A DNA stretch of 64,000 nt. Origin: Paenibacillus sp. V4I7. GTDB taxonomy: Bacteria > Bacillota > Bacilli > Paenibacillales > NBRC-103111. The translations under genes and the position numbers were made by a program. Below, piece after piece: positions 27,162 to 35,628 of this stretch. Position 1 is the stretch's first letter; each line of letters starts with the position of its first letter. The notes beneath the pieces are model-generated. The model had not been told where the DNA came from. It made no database searches and saw only the letters and a list, made by a program, of their open reading frames with translations. Where the stretch lies: contig NZ_JAUSZD010000002.1 in NCBI RefSeq assembly GCF_030817275.1, positions 2,604,001 through 2,668,000 of the forward strand, given 5' to 3'.

Positions 27162-27689
27162 TCTGCTCACCTCTTTTTAAAATTTATGACAGCGAAGCTG
27201 TCTTTGTTTCGACTTAACCTCCTTCTTTGAAGAGTAGTGTACATTGTAATGTCATGACATATCTGCATGAATATATTTAACATGTCTTATATGATAATTC
27301 AAGTGTTTCGATAAACACTCCTATAGACCTACAAAAAATCGTCTAATTCTACACGAATAAAAGCGCAATTATGACATATCTTGCGCTTGAAGGAGTCTGC
27401 ATAATGGGAGCGAATAAACTATATTTGATATATTACACAATGCAGATCAATGCTCTTTTTTATTAAAAAGGATATAGCAATCATGATAACCTTGACGCCA
27501 TTATTCGTAACCAATCAGCTGCAGAGACTCAGATTGCGGAAATCCGTTAAAAATCCAAAGAACCGGAAAAAGTTATGAATTAAGTCATCTATCCAAGGTA
27601 GAGGCCGGACAAATTCTTTGGAGTAAATAAGGGTAATCAATCGCTTTCTGTTATTATGTAGTAAAAAGTTATTTCTGAGGTGTTTATCT

Positions 27690-28385
27690 ATGAAAACGAT
27701 TGGGCTAATAGGTGGAATGAGTTGGGAGTCGTCCTTACTTTATTACCAGATCATTAATCAACGTATTAAAGAAAAATTAGGCGGGCACCATTCCGCAAAA
27801 AGTCTTATGTATTCGGTGGATTTTCATGAGATCAAGACTCTTCAACATGAAGGGAAATGGGATGAAGCCACAAAAATCATGATTGATTCAGCACAAAAAC
27901 TCGAATTGGGTGGTTCAGATCTCATTGTCATTTGTACGAACACAATGCACAAGATGGCAAAAGAAGTAGAAGAATCAGTCTCAATTCCATTACTGCATAT
28001 AGCTGATGCAACGGCAGATGAAATTGTTAAGTGTGGAATTAAAAAAGTTGCGTTACTCGGTACTGCTTTTACGATGGAACAAGATTTTTACAAAGGAAGA
28101 CTTATTGAAAAATTTGGACTTGATGTTATCGTTCCAAATGAAGCAGCAAGGAAGATTGTACACGATATCATCTATCAGGAACTTTGTCTTGGAATTATTA
28201 AAGAAAATTCTAAACAATCCTACATAGATATAATTAATAGTCTCGTCCAAGACGGGGTAGAAGCCGTTATCCTTGGCTGTACTGAAATTACCTTATTAAT
28301 ATCTCAACTGGATTGCAGGGTTCCTATATTCGATACAACGAAAATTCATGCTGAATATGCAGTTGATTTTGCTTTAAAAGATTAA
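27690..28385 (+). CDS. aspartate/glutamate racemase family protein
   Basis: A 231-aa cofactor-independent racemase. It opens IGLIGGMSWESSLLYYQIIN, the RacD/YgeA signature. The two catalytic cysteines are in CTNTMH (residue about 83) and GCTEI (about 197), so both acid-base sites are intact. Probably interconverts L- and D-aspartate or a similar acidic amino acid in the cytosol; YgeA-like enzymes have broader specificity. GAGGTG precedes the ATG. It stands alone. The 27171-27689 gap before it is AT-rich and holds only a short frame (27489-27580) with an Asp/Glu-rich coil and an internal stop. Confidence 0.85.
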   Translation: MKTIGLIGGMSWESSLLYYQIINQRIKEKLGGHHSAKSLMYSVDFHEIKTLQHEGKWDEATKIMIDSAQKLELGGSDLIVICTNTMHKMAKEVEESVSIPLLHIADATADEIVKCGIKKVALLGTAFTMEQDFYKGRLIEKFGLDVIVPNEAARKIVHDIIYQELCLGIIKENSKQSYIDIINSLVQDGVEAVILGCTEITLLISQLDCRVPIFDTTKIHAEYAVDFALKD

Positions 28386-28446
28386 ATAGTCACCTTTAAA
28401 AAAGAGTATCTAAAAAATTTCAAACTAAATTTTTATGACAAAAATA

Positions 28447-28614
28447 ATGAATTTAATTGGGTCTGCTTTAGGTTCAACAAAATATGGAACTTCAGCTGAA
28501 AAACGAACCATAAGTAATGGGGAAATAAAATATGTTGCAGCTGGTGAGGTTGGTGATTTTTCTAAGTATGCTAAAGTGAATTTTGAAATAATAAACATAG
28601 AAGAGCAGAAATGA
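28447..28614 (+). pseudogene. 55-codon open frame, probably a gene remnant
   Basis: ATG-initiated 55-residue frame (MNLIGSALGSTKYGTSAEKR and on, ending EEQK). No ribosome site is visible before it and no family is recognised. The residue use looks coding, so it may be the end of a lost gene. The remainder of 28386-28718 shows nothing. Confidence 0.3.
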
Positions 28615-28718
28615 ATAATGTGACGGCTACCCGTCTTTTAAAATTCATGAGGATTGAAGCCCACTTTTTCTGTCAAGACTAGTTAGCATGACTTTTATAA
28701 AGCAGATGAGTGGTGAAA

Positions 28719-29561
28719 ATGAAAGATATTACTTTTAAGGCTTTGGCCATCACAAATGAAATTGACCTGAACAAAATCGCCATCCACTGCGGCATTCCCA
28801 AAAAATACACATGGGAACAGCCTTTAATCCTAAGAGGCGATATACTTAAATCAATCCTTAGAAAAGATATGGATACCTTGCAACAAGTGCTGGTGTTTTC
28901 TTTCGGCAGTGTTGTCTTTGTTAATCACACACATAAGGATGAGATCACTGGCTTTTTGAAATTCATCCAATCCTTCGAGCCAGATATTGAGCTCCAGCCT
29001 GCTGACAGATACACGGACGATTACAGCCTTCACATCGAAGAAATCGAAAGTATGGAGTTGACTGACAAGTATGTGGTGGTATCTGAGTATGAATTCTTTT
29101 ACCCTGAATTAATCTCCACAGTCCTCGCCAAATCGGTAGCTCTTGAGAAGATTGAAGAACAGCTTGGGAAAATTCATGATGACCTCGAAATTATGATAGA
29201 CCGACTTGAAAAAGGAAAGCTTCGTGTAGGCAACAAAGAATTGGCAAGAACGACCGCAAAAATCGTGCGTCACGAGTATAACACCCTTGCGTATATCATG
29301 ATCTTGGATAAACCAGATTTGACTTGGACTAACAGTACAGCTAGTCAATTTTACGATGGGATGATGGGATTTTTTGAATTGAACGATCGCTTTAAAATAT
29401 TGAAAAGCAAAACGGATATTTTGTATCATATTTTGGAAGGTTTTTCAAATATCAGTCATTCCATACGAGGGCTATTCGTTGAATGGATCGTTGTGATTCT
29501 TATTGTTATTGAGGTGCTTTTAACGGTATTACAAATCATAGGTTGGATTCCCTCACATTAA
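28719..29561 (+). CDS. RMD1/DUF155 family protein
   Basis: A 280-aa protein of the RMD1 (YagE, DUF155) family. It has the FSFGSVVF motif near residue 68 and the block VVVSEYEFFYPELISTVLAK, then a helical region, and ends with a hydrophobic segment WIVVILIVIEVLLTVLQIIG near the C terminus. That layout, a soluble domain plus a C-terminal membrane anchor, is the family pattern. In yeast RMD1 affects sporulation and RMD8 vacuolar or mitochondrial functions; the bacterial role is unknown. ATG 28719 follows GAGTGGTG. Single gene followed by a terminator. Confidence 0.8.
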   Translation: MKDITFKALAITNEIDLNKIAIHCGIPKKYTWEQPLILRGDILKSILRKDMDTLQQVLVFSFGSVVFVNHTHKDEITGFLKFIQSFEPDIELQPADRYTDDYSLHIEEIESMELTDKYVVVSEYEFFYPELISTVLAKSVALEKIEEQLGKIHDDLEIMIDRLEKGKLRVGNKELARTTAKIVRHEYNTLAYIMILDKPDLTWTNSTASQFYDGMMGFFELNDRFKILKSKTDILYHILEGFSNISHSIRGLFVEWIVVILIVIEVLLTVLQIIGWIPSH

Positions 29562-29590
29562 AGAGGGGCTACAATCGGAAATAGTTACAA

Positions 29591-29645
29591 AAAAGAAGAA
29601 CAATGAACCAGGAGAATAAAGTTCCTGTTCCATTGTTCTTTTTGT
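29591..29645. terminator. terminator between convergent RMD1-like and hflX genes
   Basis: AGAACAATG (29597-29605) pairs with CATTGTTCT (29631-29639), with CAGGA/TCCTG inside. A T run follows on the plus strand and A-rich sequence precedes it, so it can act in both directions. Confidence 0.7.
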
Positions 29646-29657
29646 TACTCTCATAAA

Positions 29658-30923
29658 TCAAAGCTGGAGGAAGTCATTTCGAAACTGTTCAAAATCGGAT
29701 ACTCGGCACTCCATCGTAAGGCGGGTACCATTCGGCTCATAGTTCGTTGAATGCACATGGGCATGTTCATTGAAATAGGCTACTAATCGGCCTTGTTCAT
29801 AAGGAATCACAATTTCACATTGCATGTAATTCTGGAAAACGCGCTCGCGAATCAGTTGAGTGAGCTCCTCGATTCCGCGCTTCTGCTGAGCAGATAGGTA
29901 GACGAAATCATCTTTTAAAAGGGGGTAAGCATGCTCAGTCAAGTCGGATTTGTTATAAGCAAAAATCATCGGGATATGATCCGCTCCCAGATCCTTCAAC
30001 GTGTTATTTGTAACATCAATGTGCTGTGCATATTTCGGGTTGGCGATGTCTACGACGTGAATCAGCAGATCGGCTTCTGTGACTTCTTCCAACGTAGATC
30101 GGAAAGCTTTAACCAAATGGTGGGGAAGCTGGCTTACGAATCCTACCGTGTCAGTCAACAAGAATGATTTACGGTCTGGCAAGTTGACGCTTCGAACGGA
30201 AGTCTCCAATGTGGCGAACAACATGTCTTTGACAAAGACCTGCTTATGGGCCTGCGGATTATACAAATCGATCATAGCGTTCATTAAGCTTGATTTGCCC
30301 GCGTTCGTATAGCCGACCAGACAAATAACAGGGACCTCGTTCTTACGGCGCTGCTTTCGTTGAGTTTGACGACGGGCTACGAGTTTCTCAAGTTCAGAGT
30401 GCAGAGCCGTGATTCGATCTTCGATTTTACGGCGGTCGAGTTCAAGCTTAGTCTCACCAGATCCTCGGTTTTTAAGACCAGCCCCACCTCCTTGACGACC
30501 AAGTGATTCACGAAGTCCTACAAGTCTGGGAAGCATGTATTGGAGTCGAGCAACCTCAACTTGGAGCTGTGCTTCTCTAGTTTGAGCGCGTTCCGCAAAA
30601 ATGTCTAAAATTAGGATCGTCCTGTCAATGACTTTGCATGCAAGAGCTGATTCCAGGTTTCGAATCTGAGAAGGGGACAGCTCATCGTTGCAAATGACGA
30701 CGGATGCGTTCCGTTCCGTAATTAGCTGCGATAGTTCTTGGATTTTACCCGTTCCGATGTAATGGGAGGGAATCACACGGGTGACCTTCTGGCTTAGCTC
30801 ACCAACCACCTCAATGTGACATGCTGAAGCCAAGTTGTTTAGTTCTTCCATCGAATATGAAAAATCAGGGTGGTTCAAAATATGGACCCCGACGATAATC
30901 GCTTTCTCTTTCAGTTGTTCCAT
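29658..30923 (-). CDS. hflX: ribosome-splitting GTPase HflX
   Basis: A 421-aa HflX GTPase. The N-terminal domain (residues 1-190) includes the Gly-rich GRQGGGAGLKNRGSGETKLE linker before a coiled helix. The G domain follows, with GYTNAGKSS (G1), DTVGF (G3) and NKSD (G4). HflX splits stalled or antibiotic-blocked 70S ribosomes and, in Listeria, a paralogue (HflXr) gives macrolide-lincosamide resistance. GAAAGGATGATG precedes the ATG. A strong terminator lies 21 bases upstream of the start codon in the leader, and a short ORF with a good ribosome site lies farther upstream, so expression is probably attenuated. Confidence 0.95.
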   Translation of the reverse strand: MEQLKEKAIIVGVHILNHPDFSYSMEELNNLASACHIEVVGELSQKVTRVIPSHYIGTGKIQELSQLITERNASVVICNDELSPSQIRNLESALACKVIDRTILILDIFAERAQTREAQLQVEVARLQYMLPRLVGLRESLGRQGGGAGLKNRGSGETKLELDRRKIEDRITALHSELEKLVARRQTQRKQRRKNEVPVICLVGYTNAGKSSLMNAMIDLYNPQAHKQVFVKDMLFATLETSVRSVNLPDRKSFLLTDTVGFVSQLPHHLVKAFRSTLEEVTEADLLIHVVDIANPKYAQHIDVTNNTLKDLGADHIPMIFAYNKSDLTEHAYPLLKDDFVYLSAQQKRGIEELTQLIRERVFQNYMQCEIVIPYEQGRLVAYFNEHAHVHSTNYEPNGTRLTMECRVSDFEQFRNDFLQL

Positions 30924-30943
30924 CGTTCATCATCCTTTCAAGT

Positions 30944-30986
30944 TAAGAAATAAAAAGAAACAACACAAGCAAGCTGCTTGTGTTGT
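30944..30986 (-). terminator. leader terminator (attenuator) before hflX
   Basis: On the minus strand a 12-bp perfect stem, ACAACACAAGCA with TGCTTGTGTTGT around loop GCT (30986-30960), followed by a T-rich run to 30944. It ends just before the hflX ribosome site, so it must be bypassed for hflX to be expressed from the upstream promoter. Confidence 0.75.
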
Positions 30987-31021
30987 CTGTAGTTGAGGAC
31001 AATGACTATCGTATCGGACGA

Positions 31022-31119
31022 AAGAAAACAATCCGCGATTTGGTCAATAAGGATGTTACACCTTACTTCAAGCCGCGTTGTTTGATCACCGATAGAAGTA
31101 TCAATTCAGGGTTATAAAT
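31022..31119 (+). pseudogene. possible coding remnant
   Basis: On the plus strand a frame reads RKKTIRDLVNKDVTPYFKPR then CLITDRSINSGL and stops. It has no start codon and overlaps the hflX leader in antisense. No family is named. Confidence 0.25.
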
Positions 31120-31170
31120 GGACAAACTTATCCTGAGTCCTCTGTACACAGACAGAATCTTGAGCGCTAT

Positions 31171-31215
31171 TCAATTAGCCGCGCAAAGATCTAACTCGGA
31201 TAAAATGTACCACAC
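31171..31215 (-). CDS. putative 14-aa leader peptide of hflX
   Basis: GTG (31215-31213) opens MWYILSELDLCAAN and stops at TGA 31171. GGAGGGG (31226-31220) precedes it at a usable distance. It lies about 185 bases upstream of the leader terminator. Drug-stalled ribosomes on such leader ORFs are known to switch hflX and ABC-F genes, but a matching antiterminator pairing was not found by eye. Confidence 0.4.
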   Translation of the reverse strand: MWYILSELDLCAAN

Positions 31216-31282
31216 GTAACCCCTCCGTTTCGTTAAAGTACTTTAAGAGTATCACAATGAAGAGCTTCAGTGCAGCTCTAAG

Positions 31283-31309
31283 AATAAGTATAATCATTTT
31301 TTACCTAGT
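31283..31309 (-). promoter_or_regulatory. candidate hflX promoter
   Basis: On the minus strand a TATACT -10 box, with ACTTCA or TTCAAC about 15 to 17 bases upstream as a weak -35. A small hairpin, AGAGCT/AGCTCT, follows before the leader ORF. Coordinates are approximate. Confidence 0.35.
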
Positions 31310-31468
31310 TGAAGTGGGTAACGGCAGGATTGTTTCATTTTAATAAAATTTTCAATAAAGATTTTCACAGTTTGATGATAAACTCTAGATACCGTTAACC
31401 AAAAAACAATATATTTAAGATTTGAGTAAAGTGAGAAAATAAGTTCAAGTTGGGAGTTTTGGCTTATT

Positions 31469-32203
31469 ATGAAACAGAATAAATATGATGATCTCGGATT
31501 CTTCGGAAAATACAGTGAGATGCCTCGCTCGATTAGTGGACTAAATGCTGCTGGGGAATGGCCTGTACTCCGTTCGATGTTTCCCTCGCTTCGTGATAAA
31601 AGAGTTCTTGACCTTGGATGCGGCTTTGGTTGGCATTGTAAATATGCACGAGATCAGCAAGCCCGATCAGTGGTTGGTGTAGATATCTCTGAGAAAATGT
31701 TAGCGTATGCCAGAGAAAATAACAATGATTCCGCGATCGAGTATCGTAGGCTCGCGATTGAAGATATCCATTTTGCGGCAGGGGAATTTGACGTTGTGAT
31801 AAGCTCGCTTGCCCTTCATTATGTGGAGCACTTTGAAATCGTATGTTGTAAAATACATCATTGTCTAGTATCAGGAGGAACTTTCATACTTTCGGTTGAA
31901 CATCCGGTCTTTACCGCACTCGCTGCACAAGACTGGTACTATGGTTCGGAGGGTGAGCGATTGCACTGGCCTGTCGATGATTACCAGAAAGAAGGTCTGC
32001 GGCAGGCGAGATTTCTGGACAATGATGTCGTCAAATATCATCGAACTATCGCTACCTATGTTAATGCGTTAATTGACTCAGGATTTAGTCTTATGAAACT
32101 TTCCGAACCTCAACCAACGCAAGAAACATTGGACAAGTATCCAGAAATGAGAGACGAAACCCGTCGTCCTATTTTCCTCTTGATCGCTGCGGTCAAAAAT
32201 TAA
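31469..32203 (+). CDS. class I SAM-dependent methyltransferase
   Basis: A 244-aa Rossmann-fold methyltransferase. SAM-binding motif I is VLDLGCGFGWHC (residues about 50-61), VGVDISEKML follows as motif II, and FDVVISSLALHYV as motif IV/post-I. The C-terminal part, with FRHTIATYVN-like HRTIATYVN, matches small-molecule (UbiE/Methyltransf_11) enzymes. Its substrate is unknown. It is a single gene followed by a hairpin repeat and a decayed hydrolase gene. The ribosome site is weak (GGGAG 14 bases before the ATG). Confidence 0.85.
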   Translation: MKQNKYDDLGFFGKYSEMPRSISGLNAAGEWPVLRSMFPSLRDKRVLDLGCGFGWHCKYARDQQARSVVGVDISEKMLAYARENNNDSAIEYRRLAIEDIHFAAGEFDVVISSLALHYVEHFEIVCCKIHHCLVSGGTFILSVEHPVFTALAAQDWYYGSEGERLHWPVDDYQKEGLRQARFLDNDVVKYHRTIATYVNALIDSGFSLMKLSEPQPTQETLDKYPEMRDETRRPIFLLIAAVKN

Positions 32204-32223
32204 CTACAACGACGGAAAACGAT

Positions 32224-32282
32224 AGCATCATAACATCAGGCTGCCGGCATTATCGGCAGCCTATTGAGTTATTGGGCAATTT
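32224..32282. repeat. hairpin repeat, copy with intact stem
   Basis: GCATCATAA, then AGGCTGCCG/CGGCAGCCT around a short loop, then TTGGGCAATTTTA. The copy at 59577-59645 has the same order of blocks, and a decayed copy lies at 12694-12744. The stem could act as a weak terminator for the methyltransferase gene. Confidence 0.5.
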
Positions 32283-32283
32283 T

Positions 32284-32555
32284 ATGAGAATGGGCTACAA
32301 GCAGCAGCGAAAGGGGTAAGCATTACGAAACTGGCTCTGCATGAACCACCTTTCGTGGTCGATGCTGCCGATCGCAAGCCGCCGAAAAATTTCGTAATGC
32401 ACGTTACTGAACTTATTACAGCTAATCGCCGGGCCGAGGCCATCAAGTATTTTATGACCAAGGGTATGGGGGCCTCTTCATTCGTTGTCAGCTTGATGCG
32501 GCGCATTATGCCAGGTGTGTGGTCTAAGCTATCTGCCTACCAATGCCAACACTAG
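32284..32555 (+). pseudogene. alpha/beta hydrolase fragment
   Basis: The frame reads AAAKGVSITKLALHEPPFVV then DAADRKPPKNFV, typical of the lid region of a small alpha/beta hydrolase family, and continues through YFMTKGMGASSFVV to a stop at 32553. The nucleophile elbow and the C-terminal catalytic His part are both missing. It starts immediately after the hairpin repeat, suggesting deletion at that point. The rest of 32556-32655 is empty. Confidence 0.65.
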
Positions 32556-32657
32556 TCAGAGCGTCAACAATGGGCGGCAGGAATTATACTACCTACCGCC
32601 GAAAAAATAGGGTGCATAAAAGATAATAGAGTGACCCTAAAAATAATTTATATGGTT

Positions 32658-32686
32658 TGTCGATCCAGAAAGGATTGATTCGTCGT
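32658..32686 (+). promoter_or_regulatory. ECF42-type promoter before the first DGPF gene
   Basis: TGTCGA (32658-32663), 17 bases, CGTCGT (32681-32686). The published ECF42 consensus, as I recall it, is TGTCGA at -35 and CGA/TC at -10. The same element lies before the second DGPF gene. Confidence 0.7.
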
Positions 32687-32762
32687 ATACATAGAAGCGG
32701 ATTTACTCGGACGGTACTACTCCGATACATGATGCTTCATTACAAATTGGAGGTAAACATAT

Positions 32763-33197
32763 ATGAGATTTATGATGATTGTTAAAGCTACAACAGATTC
32801 AGAGGCGGGGACTATGCCAAGCCAGGAGCTTATTGATGCCATGCAAAGGTATAACGAGGAATTGGTGAAAGCCGGTGTTTTACTCGCTGCCGATGGACTG
32901 CAGCCCAGCTCAAGCGGAATCCGGATTTCTTATCCGGAGCCCGGAGGCAAACCGAAGGTTATAGATGGTCCATTCACGGAAGCGAAAGAAATGATTGCGG
33001 GATATACGCTGATCGAAGTCAAATCCAGGGAAGAAGCTATAGAATGGGCACTACGCATGCCGGATCCTCACGGATATGGACAAGGCGAGATTGAGCTCAG
33101 ACAAGTATTCGAGTTTGAGGAGTTAACGGACAATACCGAATCGCAGAAGAAAGAAGCAATTCTTCGCAAACAGGCTTTGGAGCAGAAGAAGGCGTGA
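32763..33197 (+). CDS. YCII-related (DGPF) protein, ECF42 partner
   Basis: A 144-aa YCII-related protein with the DGPFTEAKE motif (residues about 61-69) that gives the DGPF name. The core is a dimeric alpha-beta barrel; the motif Asp is thought to be part of the active or ligand site. These proteins are the conserved neighbours of ECF42 sigma factors. TTGGAGG precedes the ATG. Its last codons overlap the sigma gene by four bases (GTGA), so the two are co-translated. The tail (residues 120-144) is rich in Lys, Glu and Gln. Confidence 0.85.
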   Translation: MRFMMIVKATTDSEAGTMPSQELIDAMQRYNEELVKAGVLLAADGLQPSSSGIRISYPEPGGKPKVIDGPFTEAKEMIAGYTLIEVKSREEAIEWALRMPDPHGYGQGEIELRQVFEFEELTDNTESQKKEAILRKQALEQKKA

Positions 33198-34459
33198 CAT
33201 TGTCCAATACACAGCGGACCATTGATGCGATATGGCGAATTGAATCAGCAAAACTTATCGCGGGATTAACGCGAATGGTACGGGATGTGGGTCTTGCAGA
33301 GGATTTTGCTCAGGATGCATTGGTGATTGCCCTTGAAAGATGGCAGGAAATTGGCATTCCAGACAATCCGGGTGCTTGGCTGATGACAACGGCCAAGCGG
33401 CGTGCGATCGATTATATGCGCAGGACCAAACTGCGCGACCAGAAATACGTAGAGATTGCCCATGGTATTGATTTGTATACAGAGGAAGACATGGATGGTA
33501 CTTTGGACGGGGAGATCGGTGACGATCTCCTTCGTCTGATCTTTTTGACCTGCCATCCCGTGTTATCTCAAGATGCTAGAGTTGCCCTAACGCTGCGTCT
33601 GTTATGCGGGCTTACCACTGACGAAATCGCGCGTTCGTTCCTTGCCGCCGAATCAACGGTTGCCCAGCGGATAGTCCGGGCCAAGCGGACGCTCAGCACC
33701 GAAAAGGTTCCTTTTGAAGTGCCTGTAGGAGAGGAACTCAAAGAACGTCTGTCTGCTGTGCTCGAGGTAATTTACCTTATGTTCAATGAAGGGTATTCGG
33801 CAACCTCCGGGGATCACTGGATTCGTCCGCTGCTATGTCAGGAGGCGCTCAGACTGGGACGTGTACTTGCCGAGATCGCACCTCACGAACCGGAAGTTCA
33901 CGGACTAGTAGCCTTAATGGAGATTCAATCCTCGCGTTTTAAAACCCGGGTTAGCTCCACAGGCGAACCCGTACTTTTGATGGACCAAAACCGGGCGCAG
34001 TGGGATCGTTTGCTGATCCGCCGGGGATTGACTGCACTTGAGCGCAGCCAGAAACTTGGACGCACGCTCGGTCCATACTCGCTGCAGGCTGCGATTTCTG
34101 CTTGCCATGCACAGGCGCCTACCGCAGCTGAGACCGATTGGATCCGCATTGCAGCACTTTACGAAGCGCTCTCTAGGGTAACGCCATCGCCGATCGTCGA
34201 ATTAAATCGGGCAGTTGCCATATCCATGGCGTTTGGTCCTGCCTTCGGGCTGCAGATTGTCGATGAGCTGCGTGCCGAACCTTCTTTGAAGGGATACCAT
34301 CTGCTGCCAAGCGTTCGCGGTGATCTCCTAGTGAAGCTGGGGAGGTTCGATGAAGCACGTACAGAATTTGAAAGGGCTGTGTCGATGACCCAGAATGCTC
34401 GTGAGCAGGAGCTTTTAATGAGCCGGGCTGCTGATTGTACGTCTAAAGCATCGAAATAA
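33194..34459 (+). CDS. ECF42-type RNA polymerase sigma factor with C-terminal extension
   Basis: A 421-aa sigma factor. Region 2 is in residues about 10-80 (DFAQDALVIALERWQEIGIP, PGAWLMTTAKRRAIDYMRR). Region 4 is about 115-170 (LTLRLLCGLTTDEIARSFL, AQRIVRAKRTL). A helical TPR-like extension of about 230 residues follows (DUF6596 type, with VIYLMFNEGYSAT). That extension and the adjoining DGPF genes define the ECF42 group, which lacks a classical anti-sigma factor and is thought to be controlled by the extension. It is translationally coupled to the upstream DGPF gene. Two matching promoters in this window suggest positive autoregulation. Confidence 0.9.
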   Translation: MTLSNTQRTIDAIWRIESAKLIAGLTRMVRDVGLAEDFAQDALVIALERWQEIGIPDNPGAWLMTTAKRRAIDYMRRTKLRDQKYVEIAHGIDLYTEEDMDGTLDGEIGDDLLRLIFLTCHPVLSQDARVALTLRLLCGLTTDEIARSFLAAESTVAQRIVRAKRTLSTEKVPFEVPVGEELKERLSAVLEVIYLMFNEGYSATSGDHWIRPLLCQEALRLGRVLAEIAPHEPEVHGLVALMEIQSSRFKTRVSSTGEPVLLMDQNRAQWDRLLIRRGLTALERSQKLGRTLGPYSLQAAISACHAQAPTAAETDWIRIAALYEALSRVTPSPIVELNRAVAISMAFGPAFGLQIVDELRAEPSLKGYHLLPSVRGDLLVKLGRFDEARTEFERAVSMTQNAREQELLMSRAADCTSKASK

Positions 34460-34475
34460 TTTATTTGAGCCGCCT

Positions 34476-34504
34476 TGTCGATTACAGGATTTCCCGTTCG
34501 TCGT
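34476..34504 (+). promoter_or_regulatory. ECF42-type promoter before the second DGPF gene
   Basis: TGTCGA (34476-34481), 17 bases, CGTCGT (34499-34504): the same boxes and spacing as the element at 32658-32686. Confidence 0.7.
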
Positions 34505-34575
34505 CTTAGTAAGGGAAGGGTTTACGGCAGCTAGCTGTTGAATCAAGTCATCTTTCCTACAAGGAGGGAACGATA

Positions 34576-35010
34576 GTGCGATTTATGTTGATTTTCAAGG
34601 CGACAGGGTACTCGGAGGCGGGTGTAAATATCGGTCGGGAGCACAACGATGCAATGGTTGCGTACAAGAAGTCTTTGGCCAGAGTCGGTGCTCTCCTGGC
34701 TGCAGAAGAGCTTCAGCCTAGCTCAAGCGGGATCAGGATATTGTATCCATTCCAAGGCGGAGAGCCAGAGGTGAAGGCCGGCCCTTTTCCGGTAGATCAA
34801 GAGCTCATTGCCGGATATATACTTATCGATGTGAATTCAGAAGATGAGGCTGCAGATTGGGCACTCCGGATGCCGTTTCCAAGAGGATGCGAGGCATTTG
34901 TAATCGAAATGCGGGAGCTCAAAGAGAATACGAATTCTACACGAGACCCTAGAATATTCGCTATGGAAGCCGATTTAGAGGACCAAATCAACATGTTAAA
35001 AAAATTATAA
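34576..35010 (+). CDS. second YCII-related (DGPF-like) protein
   Basis: A 144-aa paralogue of the protein at 32763, sharing the opening RFMLIFKAT (RFMMIVKAT there), LQPSSSGIRI and the AGPF segment. Here the signature is KAGPFPVDQE rather than DGPFTEAKE, so the Asp of DGPF is replaced by Ala and the protein may have diverged in function. It starts at GTG 34576, with AAGGAGG upstream. It has its own copy of the sigma-dependent promoter and is followed 33 bases later by a DUF1801 gene, probably in one transcript. Confidence 0.85.
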   Translation: MRFMLIFKATGYSEAGVNIGREHNDAMVAYKKSLARVGALLAAEELQPSSSGIRILYPFQGGEPEVKAGPFPVDQELIAGYILIDVNSEDEAADWALRMPFPRGCEAFVIEMRELKENTNSTRDPRIFAMEADLEDQINMLKKL

Positions 35011-35043
35011 TATACCATTACGCACATAAAGGAGAAAATCAGA

Positions 35044-35385
35044 ATGAATCAGGAAGTAACCGATTTTATTGAAGGGTTAAAAGACATGTGGCAGGGGGAA
35101 CAGTCCAATAATCTGCGTGAAGTTGTCCACCAGGCCATACCGGATGTGCAAGAACGTATTCAGTATAAGAAGCCCCATTTTTTGAAAAACGGAAAATACG
35201 CTGCTGTCATCTCGACGTCGAAAGACGCGGTCAGCTTTACGATCTTTAATGCGGTCGCACTGGAGCTTCCAGAAGGCATGTTCGATGGCCCACCGGAAAG
35301 AAAAACACTAAAGCTGCGTAAAGGGGATTCTTTTGATTCCGGGCAGCTGGTGTCATTGGTCACTCAAGCTTCGAGTTCACTTTAA
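35044..35385 (+). CDS. DUF1801 domain protein
   Basis: A 113-aa cytosolic protein of the DUF1801 (YdhG-like) family. The block IQYKKPHFLKNGKYAAVIST matches the family pattern of a basic, aromatic-rich segment followed by a strand, and KLRKGDS is near the C terminus. AAAGGAG precedes the ATG. It is downstream of the second DGPF gene and probably belongs to the ECF42 regulon. DUF1801 genes are often found beside DGPF genes, but no function is known to me. Confidence 0.8.
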   Translation: MNQEVTDFIEGLKDMWQGEQSNNLREVVHQAIPDVQERIQYKKPHFLKNGKYAAVISTSKDAVSFTIFNAVALELPEGMFDGPPERKTLKLRKGDSFDSGQLVSLVTQASSSL

Positions 35386-35410
35386 TGGCTCTTCTTTTTA
35401 TTTGCTTGAG

Positions 35411-35445
35411 AAGACTGCTGCATTTCCATGCAGTGGTCTTTTTTG
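35411..35445 (+). terminator. rho-independent terminator after the ECF42 module
   Basis: AAGACTGCTGCAT (35411-35423) and ATGCAGTGGTCTT (35428-35440) pair around TTCC with one internal mismatch pair. T6 follows. Confidence 0.75.
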
Positions 35446-35628
35446 TATGCGATGAATGATTCATAGACTCCTCATTTTACTACAGTTAAAGATCTTATAA
35501 GAAATTCTTAAAATATAAGAAATTTAACCTCGTTTGGCACGCTATGATAGGAACAATTGGAGGAATGTCACAGCCATCAATTGACCAGATAAAGCAGATA
35601 CGAATGTAAAAATCGAAATCGTACATAG

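Noticed and set aside
32763-35010. Recent tandem duplication of the two DGPF genes
   Set aside because: The proteins share only short blocks and have different signature motifs (DGPF and AGPF), so the duplication is old or the genes were gained separately.
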